Shown here in pieces: positions 43,533-53,590 of a stretch of 64,000 bases of DNA; position 1 is the first letter of the stretch, and every line of letters starts with the position of its first letter. The translations under genes were made by a program, and so were the position numbers. The notes under the pieces were generated by a model. It was not told the origin of the DNA. It did not search any database and was given only the letters and a program-made list of their open reading frames with translations. Origin of the DNA: Trifolium pratense (Eukaryota > Streptophyta > Magnoliopsida > Fabales > Fabaceae); contig NC_060065.1 of the NCBI RefSeq assembly GCF_020283565.1, positions 24,912,409 to 24,976,408 of the forward strand, given 5' to 3'.

Positions 43533-46500
43533 ATTGGACATGTTTAGTACTGCAAAAAATTCCTATTTGTCATCACCGAAATTATGCTATGTGATGCTGC
43601 CATGTCCCCTTGGGGTAATCAGTTGAGTATGGTGCACATACATTTAACCAATTAAAAATACGATTTTTGCAAAACCGGTAGCATCGTCATTTATTTTATT
43701 TTTTGGCAAAACCACCTAGAAGACTGCGCGACTAATGTTTAAACAATCTCTGGCATGCATTTATGTTGGCTCCAGATTTTCCTACCCAAGCAGATTATGT
43801 AAAATATCTTATTTTTCTTAACAATAAAAGAAGACCATACAAAAAGAATGAAAGGAATGTACACATATTTCTTACCACAATTTCTTAATTCAATACCATA
43901 AAACCAAAAGTTAGGTCACACAAACCAAATCACGAAAGCTCACAATTTCAGATTGGAAAGAAAAAAAAGAAGTAAACCCTAGGTATTGTACGTCGTTTGA
44001 AATTTGGTTGCCAACAAAATTAATACTGACCTGGAGGCCATAGATTAGCTACTCGTTCGTGCAGTATCTGCCTGCGTTGTTTTGAAAATGCAATACCGAC
44101 GTTCCTAAAGCACAAAAAAAGTATGAGAACCTTTGGCTGCCTCAGGTTCCACGGGCACCCCACACATTTATCTCCTGTTTCACCCACACGGAAAACTAAA
44201 TGAAACTGGCAAAAGTAGATGCTAAGTATCCAACGTAGACTGAAATGTAAAGAGTCTTAGAAGAGATAACCCAATTAAAGCCTGCACATGATGTGTGACA
44301 CAATTTTGGCTTCCTCCTAACACAGAGGAGTCCCGGACCACTGTAACCAAAAGGGTATCTTTTTAGGAGTATCGTCTATATCAATCATCATCTAAATCAT
44401 TAATAACAACAATTGAAACCACTCAAACCAATAAAAGAAGATAATATAAAACCTTTTCCGACGACCAAATCACCAAACAAACATAGAATCATGTAAACTT
44501 TTGCATTGTCAGAATTCAGATAAAAAAAGCCAAAAATAGAACAAAGAAGTAAATCGACTAGACAATAAGAATAGAAATGAAAATAAAAATAGTTCACAAC
44601 CCAAGTACATGGTAGCAAAATAAACCTGAGGCTTGATGCTACTTAGAATGTTATTGTCTCAAAACAAACTACATTGCAGAAAGATAGAACCAGTAACAGA
44701 AGGAATAAGAATAAGAATAAGAATACAAAACATGAATATCAAACAAAACATGAATATCAAAAATAATAATAAGAATACAAAACATGGATATCAAACAAAA
44801 GAAAGATAGTAACAGAAGGAATCGGTGTTCACAAATTACCTTCCTACAATATCGAAGGAAATAAAATATCAAGAAAATATGCATTCAAAAGCGATGGAGT
44901 TATTGAAAACTAAAATATTTAAAAAAGAGAGAAGCAAATCAAAACTTGAGGTATCCATGCCTTGATGAAAGATCAACATTTTTTTTGATTTTGATAAACC
45001 ATGCTGCAGAAAAACAGGTTCACGATTCAATTTGAGTGTAATGTAATCAAAGCCCAAAAATAAAAATCATAAAGAATGAATGATCAAAGAAATTTGATTA
45101 TGCATCTGTAGCTATCATCGTTTTTATTATAATATCAAATTGTTCCTGATATCCAAAAATCAACTCGCTGCAAAATGGGTAAACGAATATCTTAATATTC
45201 TTTTATTTTCAATAGTTTGACAAGATATATCAAAAAAACTATATGGAAACAAAATGAATTTACTAGAGATCACCAAATTAAAACTTTACGCTCCGTGTTC
45301 TTTGTCCATTTTATCAAGGCATTCCATCGAAACTTCATTGCCCACTGCAAAACGGAGAAACACATCTCTCGATTATCAAACAAAGAATTATATCAAAAAA
45401 TAATACAAAACAAAATCTTGATGAGTAAAAGAAGAGTCAAGAGAAGTTTGATTGTGTGAATTCTGAGAGCATATCCAGACGTAAATCAAAATCATATCCT
45501 CTCCAGCAACACCTAAGAATAAAAAACAAATCATGAAATTTATGCTCTCCGAATCGATAAAGATTGAAACAAAAAGAATTTACTAGAGATCACCAAATTA
45601 AAACGATTGGCTCTGTGCTCTTGTCCATTTTATGAACGCATTTCTAGACATCGAAATCTCTTAGCCCGCTGCAAAACGGATAAACGCGTCTCTCGATTAC
45701 CAAACAAAGAATTATATCAAAAAATTATACAAAACAAAATCTTGATGGGTAAAAGAAGAGTCAAGAAAAGTTTGATTCTGAGAAAAGCATATCAAGACTT
45801 AAATCAAAACCATATCCTCTTCTGCAACACCTAAGAATAAGTAACAAATCATGAACTATAGATCAACATCATATCCTCACTATCAATTTAATATCATGGT
45901 GTGCTCAATATGAAACGACACAATTTAAGCCTACTACTTCAATACAAGAGGAGTTTGTGGGACAATGAAACAGGTCATCATAACAAAACACCATTACATC
46001 ACCTAACCAAGTTGTCGAAAATCCTTACCTTGGGAATGGAAGTTATTCCAAACTTACAAAAACTTCAGCACTGGAAGAATATGATAACCTCACCATAAGC
46101 TTTCACAAAGGAATCAAGTGTGGATGCTGAAACAACTATAATGAAATGTGAAGAATTCAAATATGAGTACAGATCACCAAATTAAAGCTTAGAAAAAATA
46201 TGTAACACAGCGAACTGAACATTATGGTTCACGTATAAGGTTGATTCGTCCACAAAAGACACTTAAGACGGTGATTAAAAAGGTTCAGAGTTTTGTTTAA
46301 AAAAAAAAAAAGGTTCAGTGTTTGAAAAAGTAGGAAACTTTTGTGGTATACCAAACCCGTGTAAATCTTACTCAAAACAATACAAAAATCAGAAAACAAT
46401 CATCATCACTAACCTACCAATGAATAACATAAACTAAATTAAATCAATTAAAAGAAAGAGATTCAACAAATAATATAAGAGAACCTTGTTATTCTCATTA

Positions 46501-46725
46501 ACTGCTGCTGCTTGAGCATTGGCAAGTAGTTGTGCACAAACACTACTAAAAGAATCATCAAAATCAAATAGGGGGTCATCATCACTAACCTACCAATGAA
46601 TAACATAAACTAAATTAAATCAATTAAAAAAAGAGATTCAACAAATAATATAAGAGAACCTTGTTATTCTCATTACCTGCTGCTGCTTGAGCATTGCCAA
46701 GTAGTTGTGCACAAAAACTACTAAA
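43533..46725. repeat. Large duplication block, copy 1 (left part)
   Basis: Closely matches 59830-62970 throughout, from ATTGGACATGTTTAGTACTG to ACTACTAAAAGAAT. It continues after the copia element at 56092-56618, which matches 62976-63456. Several short frames (for example 45217-45459) are shared with 61517-61759 but show no coding features. Internal tandem copies occur at about 45230-45540/45560-45850 and 46398-46573/46576-46725. Confidence 0.85.
46398..46725. repeat. Tandem duplication of about 175 bp
   Basis: Both units contain CATCATCACTAACCTACCAATGA-type starts, GAGAACCTTGTTATTCTCATTA and CTGCTGCTGCTTGAGCATTG. The same pair occurs at about 62655-62820 and 62822-62975. The outer copia element inserted near the end of the second unit. 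Confidence 0.85.
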
Positions 46726-46977
46726 AGAATTGTTGGAAAATATTTAGTTTCCTAGTTTGTTATTTCTAGGAGATTCTAAGCTTATCTATTATTTCCTTTT
46801 ATTTTTGTACTCTTCCTATTTAAACCAGCCTTGAGCTGAGGAATAACATATAACAGTATTCACTTATTATTTTCTACATGGTATCGAGAGCTCTTGGTTT
46901 TGGGGGTCTCGCTTCCGCAAAACCCTAGCCGCCGTCGTGTTTACGGTCTGATCACGACAACTGATTTTGTGTGCGGC

Positions 46978-47094
46978 ACTGTTCATACGCTACTGTTCAT
47001 TCGGCAACACTGTTTCATCGACGGTACTGTTCACGTTCGTACTGTTCACCAGAAATACTATTCACACGCACTATTCATGTACACTGTTCACCGG
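46978..47094 (+). repeat. TACTGTTCA motif array in the outer copia leader
   Basis: Around eight spaced copies of (C/T)ACTGTTCA(C/T) or close variants (CACTATTCA, TACTATTCA), at about 8-20 bp spacing, lie between the primer site and the remains of gag. The function is unknown. Confidence 0.75.
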
Positions 47095-47169
47095 CGTTAC
47101 TTTTTCTTTGCTGCTTCCGGTGCTAGTTGGCTAAGATTATTAATTATGCCGTTTTTTTATTCTCGACGA

Positions 47170-48520
47170 TGATCATCCACTTTCAAATATCGTCGTGAAT
47201 GCAAATATTGTCATCGTTTGGGACATACTATTTTCCAATGTTGGAAATTACATGGTCTTCCGCGAACTTCAAATCAGAAGAACAAAGGTGGAGGTGAGGG
47301 TCATACATTCCAAGCCAGTAATTCTGATCAAGCGCAATGGTCTTCTTCAATTCAGCTTTCATTCACGATGGAACAACTAGACAGGTGATTCTTCCCTTTT
47401 TAGTGTCATTCTCAGTCGTGCTTGGATAGTAGATTCAGGTGCAAGTGATCACATGACAGGTGATTCTACTCTGTTTTCTTCTTATAGTCCATGTGCAGGT
47501 AACCATAAAATAAAAATTGCAGATGGATCATTTTCAGCCATTGCGGGTAAAGGTTCGGTTGTGTTGTCTCCAAGTCTAACCCTTAAAGATGTTCTTCATG
47601 TCCCAAATCTATCTTGTAGTCTCATGTCTGTCAGTAAATTAGCCCAAGATAGAAACTGTTAAACTAATTTTTTCCGTACTCATTGTGTTTTTCAGGATTT
47701 GAACTCGGGGAAGATGATTGCTAGTGCTAAGGAGAGTGGAGGACTCTACTACTTCGACATTGAACCTGAATCACAACTACCTTCCAAACCAATAAGTTCA
47801 TGCTTTGAATCTTTTTTAGTTCTGAATAATAATGATGATGATGTTATGTTATGGCACTCACGATTAGGTCATCCTAGTTTTCCTTATTTAAAACACTTAT
47901 TTCCTGAGTTATTTCGTAATAAGGATTTGTCTATGTTTAAATGTGAAACATGTGAATTTGCAAAACATCATCGTTCTCATTTTCCATTACAACCCTACAA
48001 ACCATCAAAACCTTTTTATGTTAATGATAGTGATGTTTGGGGCCCTAACCGAACGAGTACACTTTCTCATAAAAAATGGTTTATCACATTTATAGATGAT
48101 GACTCAAGAGTTTGTTGGGTGTACTTGTTAAAGGGGAAATCTGACGTTTGTCAGGCTGTAAAAGATTTTATTAAAATGGTGCAAAATCAATTTCAAACAA
48201 ATATTCAAGTATTTAGAAGTGATAACGGCAAAGAATATTTTAACACAATGTTGAGTGATTTTTTTCGTGAAAATGGAATTGTGCATCAAAGTTCATGTCC
48301 TAACACTCCCCAACAAAATGGAGTTGCAGAAAGAAAAAATAGGCACCTGTTGGAGGTGGCTAGAGCTTTACTTTTCGCAAGTAAAGTACCAAATTATTTG
48401 TGGGGTGAAGCGGTTTTAACTGCTGCATACTTAATTAACAGAGTGCCCTCCAAAGTTCTTAATTTTCAAACTCCAATTCATATTTTCAAAGAATGTTTTC
48501 CTAATGATCGTGTTTCAAAT
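47170..48520 (+). pseudogene. Outer copia polyprotein, 5' half (gag remnant, protease, integrase)
   Basis: Visible parts in order: a CCHC zinc knuckle, CKYCHRLGHTIFQCWKLHG (about 47195-47255), without the gag N-terminus; frame-broken sequence; an aspartic protease site VDSGASDHMTG (about 47428-47460); a stop at 47660; the integrase HHCC region (LWHSRLGHPSFP ... CETCEFAKH, 47850-47965); and the integrase core with DVWGP, TFIDDDSR, FRSDNGKEYF and PNTPQQNGVAERKNRH (to about 48340). The inner copia inserts after SNRVSN-like sequence at 48520. It once encoded copia Gag-Pol and is now inactive. Confidence 0.9.
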
Positions 48521-48611
48521 TGTTGATATTTAATATTATTGTAAATATATTCTAGAGTATTCTTAGCATAGCATATTCCATAGTAATATTCCCTTGTAAT
48601 TAATGCTCTTA

Positions 48612-48623
48612 GTATTATATAAT
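48612..48623 (+). promoter_or_regulatory. TATA-like box in the inner copia LTR
   Basis: TATTATATAATG in the 5' LTR, about 75 bp before the LTR end, with the same sequence in the 3' LTR at about 53500. A plausible core promoter by position and composition only. Confidence 0.4.
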
Positions 48624-48713
48624 GGAATGTCCGTGATGCTCAAATACACACGGTTTTCACCAATGCCTCTTGTGTTCTCTATTATTTTCTATTTCAACAT
48701 GGTATCTAGAGCC

Positions 48714-49224
48714 TATTAAGAGGCAACCCTACACCGTGCTTAACCGGGGGACCCACTGTCCTCCGTTGAAATTTTTTTCCGGCAAACTGTGTGTTACCAC
48801 CAGTTTGTCCCTTATTTGCTGCCGTGATTATTCCGGCAATTTTTCAGTCAATTTTCATCCCCTCCCGCCACTGCCACCACAGCCGCCGCCCATTCCGACG
48901 ACTTTTCCGGCAAACAACCCCACCATCCGAATCGCAATCCCCGATCCGGCCTGTCCCCAAAACCGCGTCAGCAACCTCGCCGTCACGCGCTCACACGCGC
49001 CGTCTTTCTCACCGACGCGTTCGCCCACGCGCCTCCGCCGTAACCGCGCGTGACAGCGCGTCCGGCCGCCGTTCAGGCCGCCGTTTGGATCGCCGGACTC
49101 GTCTCTTCGTTCTGGTTCCATATCCGATCTCAGTTTTCAGTTTCGATCGATCGAAATACGTGTTCCTTCACAAACAGCCCATATTTATACCGAAGTGCGT
49201 GGCGTTTACTGCTTCTGGATTACA
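48714..49224 (+). other. GC-rich leader of the inner copia
   Basis: It lies between the primer site and the polyprotein start. It is markedly GC-rich (CGCC, CACGCG and CCGCC clusters at 48860-49090) compared with the surrounding DNA. Short overlapping frames in all phases here look like a by-product of GC content, not genes. Confidence 0.6.
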
Positions 49225-52200
49225 ATGGCTGCTGATAAAACTTCTGATGGTTCCAAGAGTATTTTTACCAACTACGTTACATCTCCTCTCTCTACAGAGA
49301 AACTGAACGGTTCAAATTACGATAGTTGGGCCGCCGATATCAAATTATGGGTTACTGGGCAAGGTTACAAGGACCATCTCACTACAAAGTCCGATTCGAT
49401 TGCTACAGCCGAGAAACCAAAATGGGAACAGATTGATGCTCAGTTGTGTAGTGTTATCAAATCGACACTTCACCCTGATATCAAACCGATCTTCCGTCCT
49501 CATATCACGTGTGAATCCGTTTGGAATCAGGCTAAGAAACTTTACACTAATGACACTCAGCATCTTTATGGAGTTTGTCACAAATTGATGAATATCATTA
49601 CTTCGAAAAAGATAGAAGGCTCTATGTCGACATATCTTGGTAATGTTCATTCTGCACTTCATGATTTTAATGAGCTTCTCCCTCCTGCTGCAAGCACTAC
49701 AACTGAACAGGAGAAGGAACGTGACCAACGTAGCACCTTCTTCATGCTCCTTGCCCTTTATGGCTTACCAGAAGAGTACTCTGCCATTCGTGATCAGATT
49801 TTGGGTTATGCAACTGTTCCGGATATGTCTACAGCAACTGCTATGCTTCTTCGAGTACCTGCCAAACATTCACTTGAGCCTACTATCACCCCTGCACCAG
49901 GTGATACTGCTGCCCTTGCATCATATGGAAATAACAAGAATCGATACCGAGGAGGGCCATCCAATTATAAACCACGTTCCAATTCTAAGTGTACGCATTG
50001 TAACCAAACTGGACATGATATTGATGATTGTTGGGTGTTGCATGGCAAACCTCCTCGACGTCGGGTTAATATGACTCACACTAATCAGTCTCGCATCATT
50101 CAGACCAAGCCTTCTTCCCAAGGCTCTACGGCAAGCTATGAAGATTTCCTCAGGTGGTGTCAGAGTAACCAGGACTCCGGTTCCACTGCTTCGGTTGCAC
50201 ACACTGGTAATTCATCTGTTTGCCTCTCTCAATCATCTCTCGGTCCTTGGGTTCTTGATTCTGGTGCGTCTGATCATGTTACCGGTAATAAAGGTCTTTT
50301 CTCTTCTCTCTCTACATCTGGTTTCTTACCCAGTATAACTTCTGCAAATGGTTCTCAAACTCAATCCCAAGGGATTGGTACTGTCCAAATTCTACCTTCA
50401 ATTTCAGTTGACTCTGTTCTCTATGTACCTGGTTGTCCATTTAATCTACTTTCAGTCAATCGTCTAACTCGTTCTCTTGATTGTATCGTTACTTTCACTA
50501 ATAATAATGTTACCTTGCAGGATCGGAGTTCGGGACGAACGATTGGCGTCGGATGTGAGTCTCAAGGCCTTTACTACCTATCTTTGTCTTCCAAAACATG
50601 CTCCGCCACAGATTCCTCACTTACCATTCATGCTCAGTTGGGACATCCAAGTCTTCCCAAACTTCAGAAGTTGGTGCCAAGTTTATCTAAGTTGTCTAGT
50701 TTACATTGTGAGTCATGTCAGTTAGGGAAACACACTCGTAGTAACTTTCCCGATCGAGTCAATAAACGGGCTTCGTCCCCTTTTGCTTTAGTTCACTCCG
50801 ATGTTTGGGGTCCATCTCGTACCATGTCTACTTTACAATCAAAATATTTTGTTACTTTTATTGATGATTTTTCTCGTTGTACCTGGATATTTTTAATGAA
50901 AAATAGATCCGAGTTATTTTCTATCTTTGAGCAGTTTTATCAAGAAATCAAAACTCAATTTGGTGTGTCTATTCGTACTTTAAGAAGTGATAACGCTCGT
51001 GAATATTTGTCACATCAATTTCAAAATTTTATGGTTTCAAATGGTATTCTCCACCAAACATCATGTCCTCATACACCTCAACAAAATGGGGTGGCAGAAC
51101 GCAAAAATCGGCATCTCATTGAAACCACACGGACCCTACTTCTTCATGGTAATGTTCCATTTCGCTTTTGGGGGGATGCTGTCTTAACGGCATGTTACCT
51201 CATAAATCGCATGCCATCTTATGTCCTTGATGGCAATATCCCTCATTCTGTTCTTTTTCCCAATTCCCATCTTCACCCGCTGCCTCCTCGTGTCTTCGGG
51301 TCCACATGTTTTGTTCACAATCTCTCCCCTGGACTCGACAAACTGTCCGCCCGATCACTAAAGTGCGTCTTTCTTGGTTATCATCGGTCACAAAAAGGTT
51401 ATCGTTGTTATTCTCCTACATTACAACGATACCTCGTATCGGCCGATGTTACCTTCTTTGAGTCTGTCCCATACTTTGAGCCAAATACCATGACTCATGA
51501 ACCCCTTCAAGAAATTAATCTTGAACCCATCCAAGAAGTTACCATTGTTCCTCTTGAGCCTTGTCCATCTGTCCCACCAGATACACCTCTGGTTGACCCT
51601 CCAGCTTCGAAACCACTACAAACATATCAGCGTCGTCCACGACCCTCTGTTGTACCTATTCCAGGGGCTGTTGAAGACTCACCGCCAACGCCATCGCCGT
51701 CACCGGATCCGGTCCCGCAACCTGAGCCTAGTCTGCCCCCTGTAATCCGTAAAGGTAATCGTTCAACACGTAACCCGTCTCCACACTATATAGATTTGTG
51801 TTACAGTCGTCTTTCCCCTTTACATTACACTTGCTTGTCATCTTTGTCGTCTGTTTCTATTCCTAAATCCACAGGTGAAGCATTATCCCACCCTGAGTGG
51901 AGGCAAGCAATGATTGACGAGATGTGTGCTCTCCAAAGCAGTGGTACTTGGGAACTGGTTCCTCTACCCCCTGGAAAGTCTTTGGTAGGTTGTCGTTGGA
52001 TATATACGGTGAAGGTTGGCCCGGATGGTAAGATTGATCGATTTAAGGCTCGCTTAGTGGCCAAAGGCTATACTCAGATTTTTGGGTTGGATTATAGCGA
52101 CACTTTTTCACCTGTAGCCAAAATGGCCTCAGTTAGACTTTTTCTCTCCATTGCAGCCATTCAGCATTGGCCTCTCCATCAGCTTGACATTAAAAATGCA

Positions 52201-53400
52201 TTTTTACATGGCGATCTTGAAGAGGAAGTGTATATGGAGCAACCACCTGGGTTTGTTGCTCAGGGGGAGTCATCTAATATGGTTTGTAGGTTACACAGGT
52301 CTCTTTATGGTCTTAAACAGTCTCCTCGAGCTTGGTTTGGCAGATTCAGTACTGTAGTCCAACAATTTGGCATGATTCGTAGTGAAGCTGACCATTCTGT
52401 TTTTTATCGTCACTCTGTTGAAGGATGCATTTATCTGATTGTTTATGTAGATGATATTGTCATAACTGGTAGTGATCAGCAGGGAATACTTCAGTTAAAA
52501 CAATATCTCTCGAATCAGTTTCAGACTAAAGACCTTGGTAAACTCCGGTATTTTTTGGGCATTGAGGTAGCTCAATCTAAGGATGGTATTGTGATCTCAC
52601 AACGAAAATATGCTATGGATATCCTTGAAGAAACAGGTTTATTGAATGCAAAGCCTGTTGATACTCCAATGGATCCAAATGTCAAGCTTCTACCTAATCA
52701 GGGGGAGCCTCTATCAGATTCAGGGAGATATAGGAGATTGGTTGGAAAATTGAATTATCTCACAGTCACTCGTCCAGACATTTCATTTGCAGTCAGTGTT
52801 GTAAGTCAGTTCTTAAATTCTCCTTGCCAAGAACACATGGATGCTGTAATCCGGATTCTGAAATACATCAAAGGTGCTCCAGGAAAAGGTCTCATTTATG
52901 AAGATAGAGGTCATACTCAGATAGTTGGTTACTCAGATGCTGATTGGGCAGGCTCACCCATTGATAGACGATCAACTTCTAGGTATTGTGTACTTGTTGG
53001 AGGAAACTTGATATCTTGGAAGAGTAAGAAACAAAATGTAGTAGCAAGATCAAGTGCCGAGGCAGAATATAGAGCCATGGCACTAGTAACATGTGAGCTG
53101 ATTTGGTTGAAACAGTTACTCAAAGAACTTCAATTTCAAAATGTTAGACCAATGACACTTATCTGTGATAATCAGGCTGCACTGCACATTGCCTCAAACC
53201 CAGTTTTTCATGAGAGGACCAAACATATTGAGATAGACTGTCATTTTGTCAGAGAGAAGATCGAATCAGGCGACATTGTCACGAGCTTTGTCAATTCTAA
53301 TGATCAATTGGCAGATGTCTTTACAAAATCACTGCGAGGTCCTAGAATCAACTACATATGTGGCAAGCTTGGTGCATTTGACTTATATGCTCCAGCTTGA
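49225..53400 (+). CDS. Copia Gag-Pol polyprotein, intact (about 1,391 aa)
   Basis: Encodes all functions of a Ty1/copia retrotransposon. I chose the ATG at 49225 (MAADKTSDGSKSIF) because copia Gag starts resemble it; the frame is open ten codons further upstream. Gag ends in a CCHC knuckle (CTHCNQTGHDIDDC, about residue 255). The protease has LDSGASDHV (about 343). Integrase has HHCC (HAQLGH ... CESCQLGKH, about 468-505) and the catalytic region with HSDVWGP (523), FIDDFSR, LRSDNAREY (584) and PQQNGVAERKN (617). Reverse transcriptase has LDIKNAFLHGDLEEEVYM (985) and YVDD (1073). RNase H has SDADWAG (1237) and SSAEAEYRAM (1276). It ends LGAFDLYAPA seven bases before the 3' LTR. No stop or frameshift; all catalytic signatures that I can recognise are present. 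Confidence 0.97.
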   Translation: MAADKTSDGSKSIFTNYVTSPLSTEKLNGSNYDSWAADIKLWVTGQGYKDHLTTKSDSIATAEKPKWEQIDAQLCSVIKSTLHPDIKPIFRPHITCESVWNQAKKLYTNDTQHLYGVCHKLMNIITSKKIEGSMSTYLGNVHSALHDFNELLPPAASTTTEQEKERDQRSTFFMLLALYGLPEEYSAIRDQILGYATVPDMSTATAMLLRVPAKHSLEPTITPAPGDTAALASYGNNKNRYRGGPSNYKPRSNSKCTHCNQTGHDIDDCWVLHGKPPRRRVNMTHTNQSRIIQTKPSSQGSTASYEDFLRWCQSNQDSGSTASVAHTGNSSVCLSQSSLGPWVLDSGASDHVTGNKGLFSSLSTSGFLPSITSANGSQTQSQGIGTVQILPSISVDSVLYVPGCPFNLLSVNRLTRSLDCIVTFTNNNVTLQDRSSGRTIGVGCESQGLYYLSLSSKTCSATDSSLTIHAQLGHPSLPKLQKLVPSLSKLSSLHCESCQLGKHTRSNFPDRVNKRASSPFALVHSDVWGPSRTMSTLQSKYFVTFIDDFSRCTWIFLMKNRSELFSIFEQFYQEIKTQFGVSIRTLRSDNAREYLSHQFQNFMVSNGILHQTSCPHTPQQNGVAERKNRHLIETTRTLLLHGNVPFRFWGDAVLTACYLINRMPSYVLDGNIPHSVLFPNSHLHPLPPRVFGSTCFVHNLSPGLDKLSARSLKCVFLGYHRSQKGYRCYSPTLQRYLVSADVTFFESVPYFEPNTMTHEPLQEINLEPIQEVTIVPLEPCPSVPPDTPLVDPPASKPLQTYQRRPRPSVVPIPGAVEDSPPTPSPSPDPVPQPEPSLPPVIRKGNRSTRNPSPHYIDLCYSRLSPLHYTCLSSLSSVSIPKSTGEALSHPEWRQAMIDEMCALQSSGTWELVPLPPGKSLVGCRWIYTVKVGPDGKIDRFKARLVAKGYTQIFGLDYSDTFSPVAKMASVRLFLSIAAIQHWPLHQLDIKNAFLHGDLEEEVYMEQPPGFVAQGESSNMVCRLHRSLYGLKQSPRAWFGRFSTVVQQFGMIRSEADHSVFYRHSVEGCIYLIVYVDDIVITGSDQQGILQLKQYLSNQFQTKDLGKLRYFLGIEVAQSKDGIVISQRKYAMDILEETGLLNAKPVDTPMDPNVKLLPNQGEPLSDSGRYRRLVGKLNYLTVTRPDISFAVSVVSQFLNSPCQEHMDAVIRILKYIKGAPGKGLIYEDRGHTQIVGYSDADWAGSPIDRRSTSRYCVLVGGNLISWKSKKQNVVARSSAEAEYRAMALVTCELIWLKQLLKELQFQNVRPMTLICDNQAALHIASNPVFHERTKHIEIDCHFVREKIESGDIVTSFVNSNDQLADVFTKSLRGPRINYICGKLGAFDLYAPA

Positions 53401-53590
53401 GGGGGAGTGTTGATATTTAATATTATTGTAAATATATTCTAGAGTATTCTTAGCATAGCATATTCCATAGTAATATTCCCTTGTAATTAATGCTCTTAGT
53501 ATTATATAATGGAATGTCCGTGATGCTCAAATACACACGGTTTTCACCAATGCTCTTGTGTTCTCTATTATTTTCTATTTCAACACAAAT

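Larger units (their letters stand above)
48521..53585 (+). mobile_element. Inner Ty1/copia element, structurally intact
   Basis: LTRs at 48521-48699 (179 bp) and 53408-53585 (178 bp) differ by a single C insertion that I can see. The 5-bp duplication is CAAAT (48516-48520 and 53586-53590). Primer site TGGTATCTAGAGCC at 48700; polypurine tract GAGGGGGAG at 53399-53407. One uninterrupted polyprotein. Features and LTR identity indicate recent insertion and possible autonomy. It inserted into the integrase region of the outer copia element in the same orientation. Confidence 0.97.

Noticed and set aside
45217..45834. Similar 75-80 codon frames at 45217, 45607 and 61517
   Set aside because: Resemblance comes from the tandem and large duplications; copies differ by frame-neutral chance and show no family signature.
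48670..49306. Several overlapping frames in the inner copia leader
   Set aside because: GC-rich sequence without stops in many phases; no domain or start context, and the true product starts at 49225.
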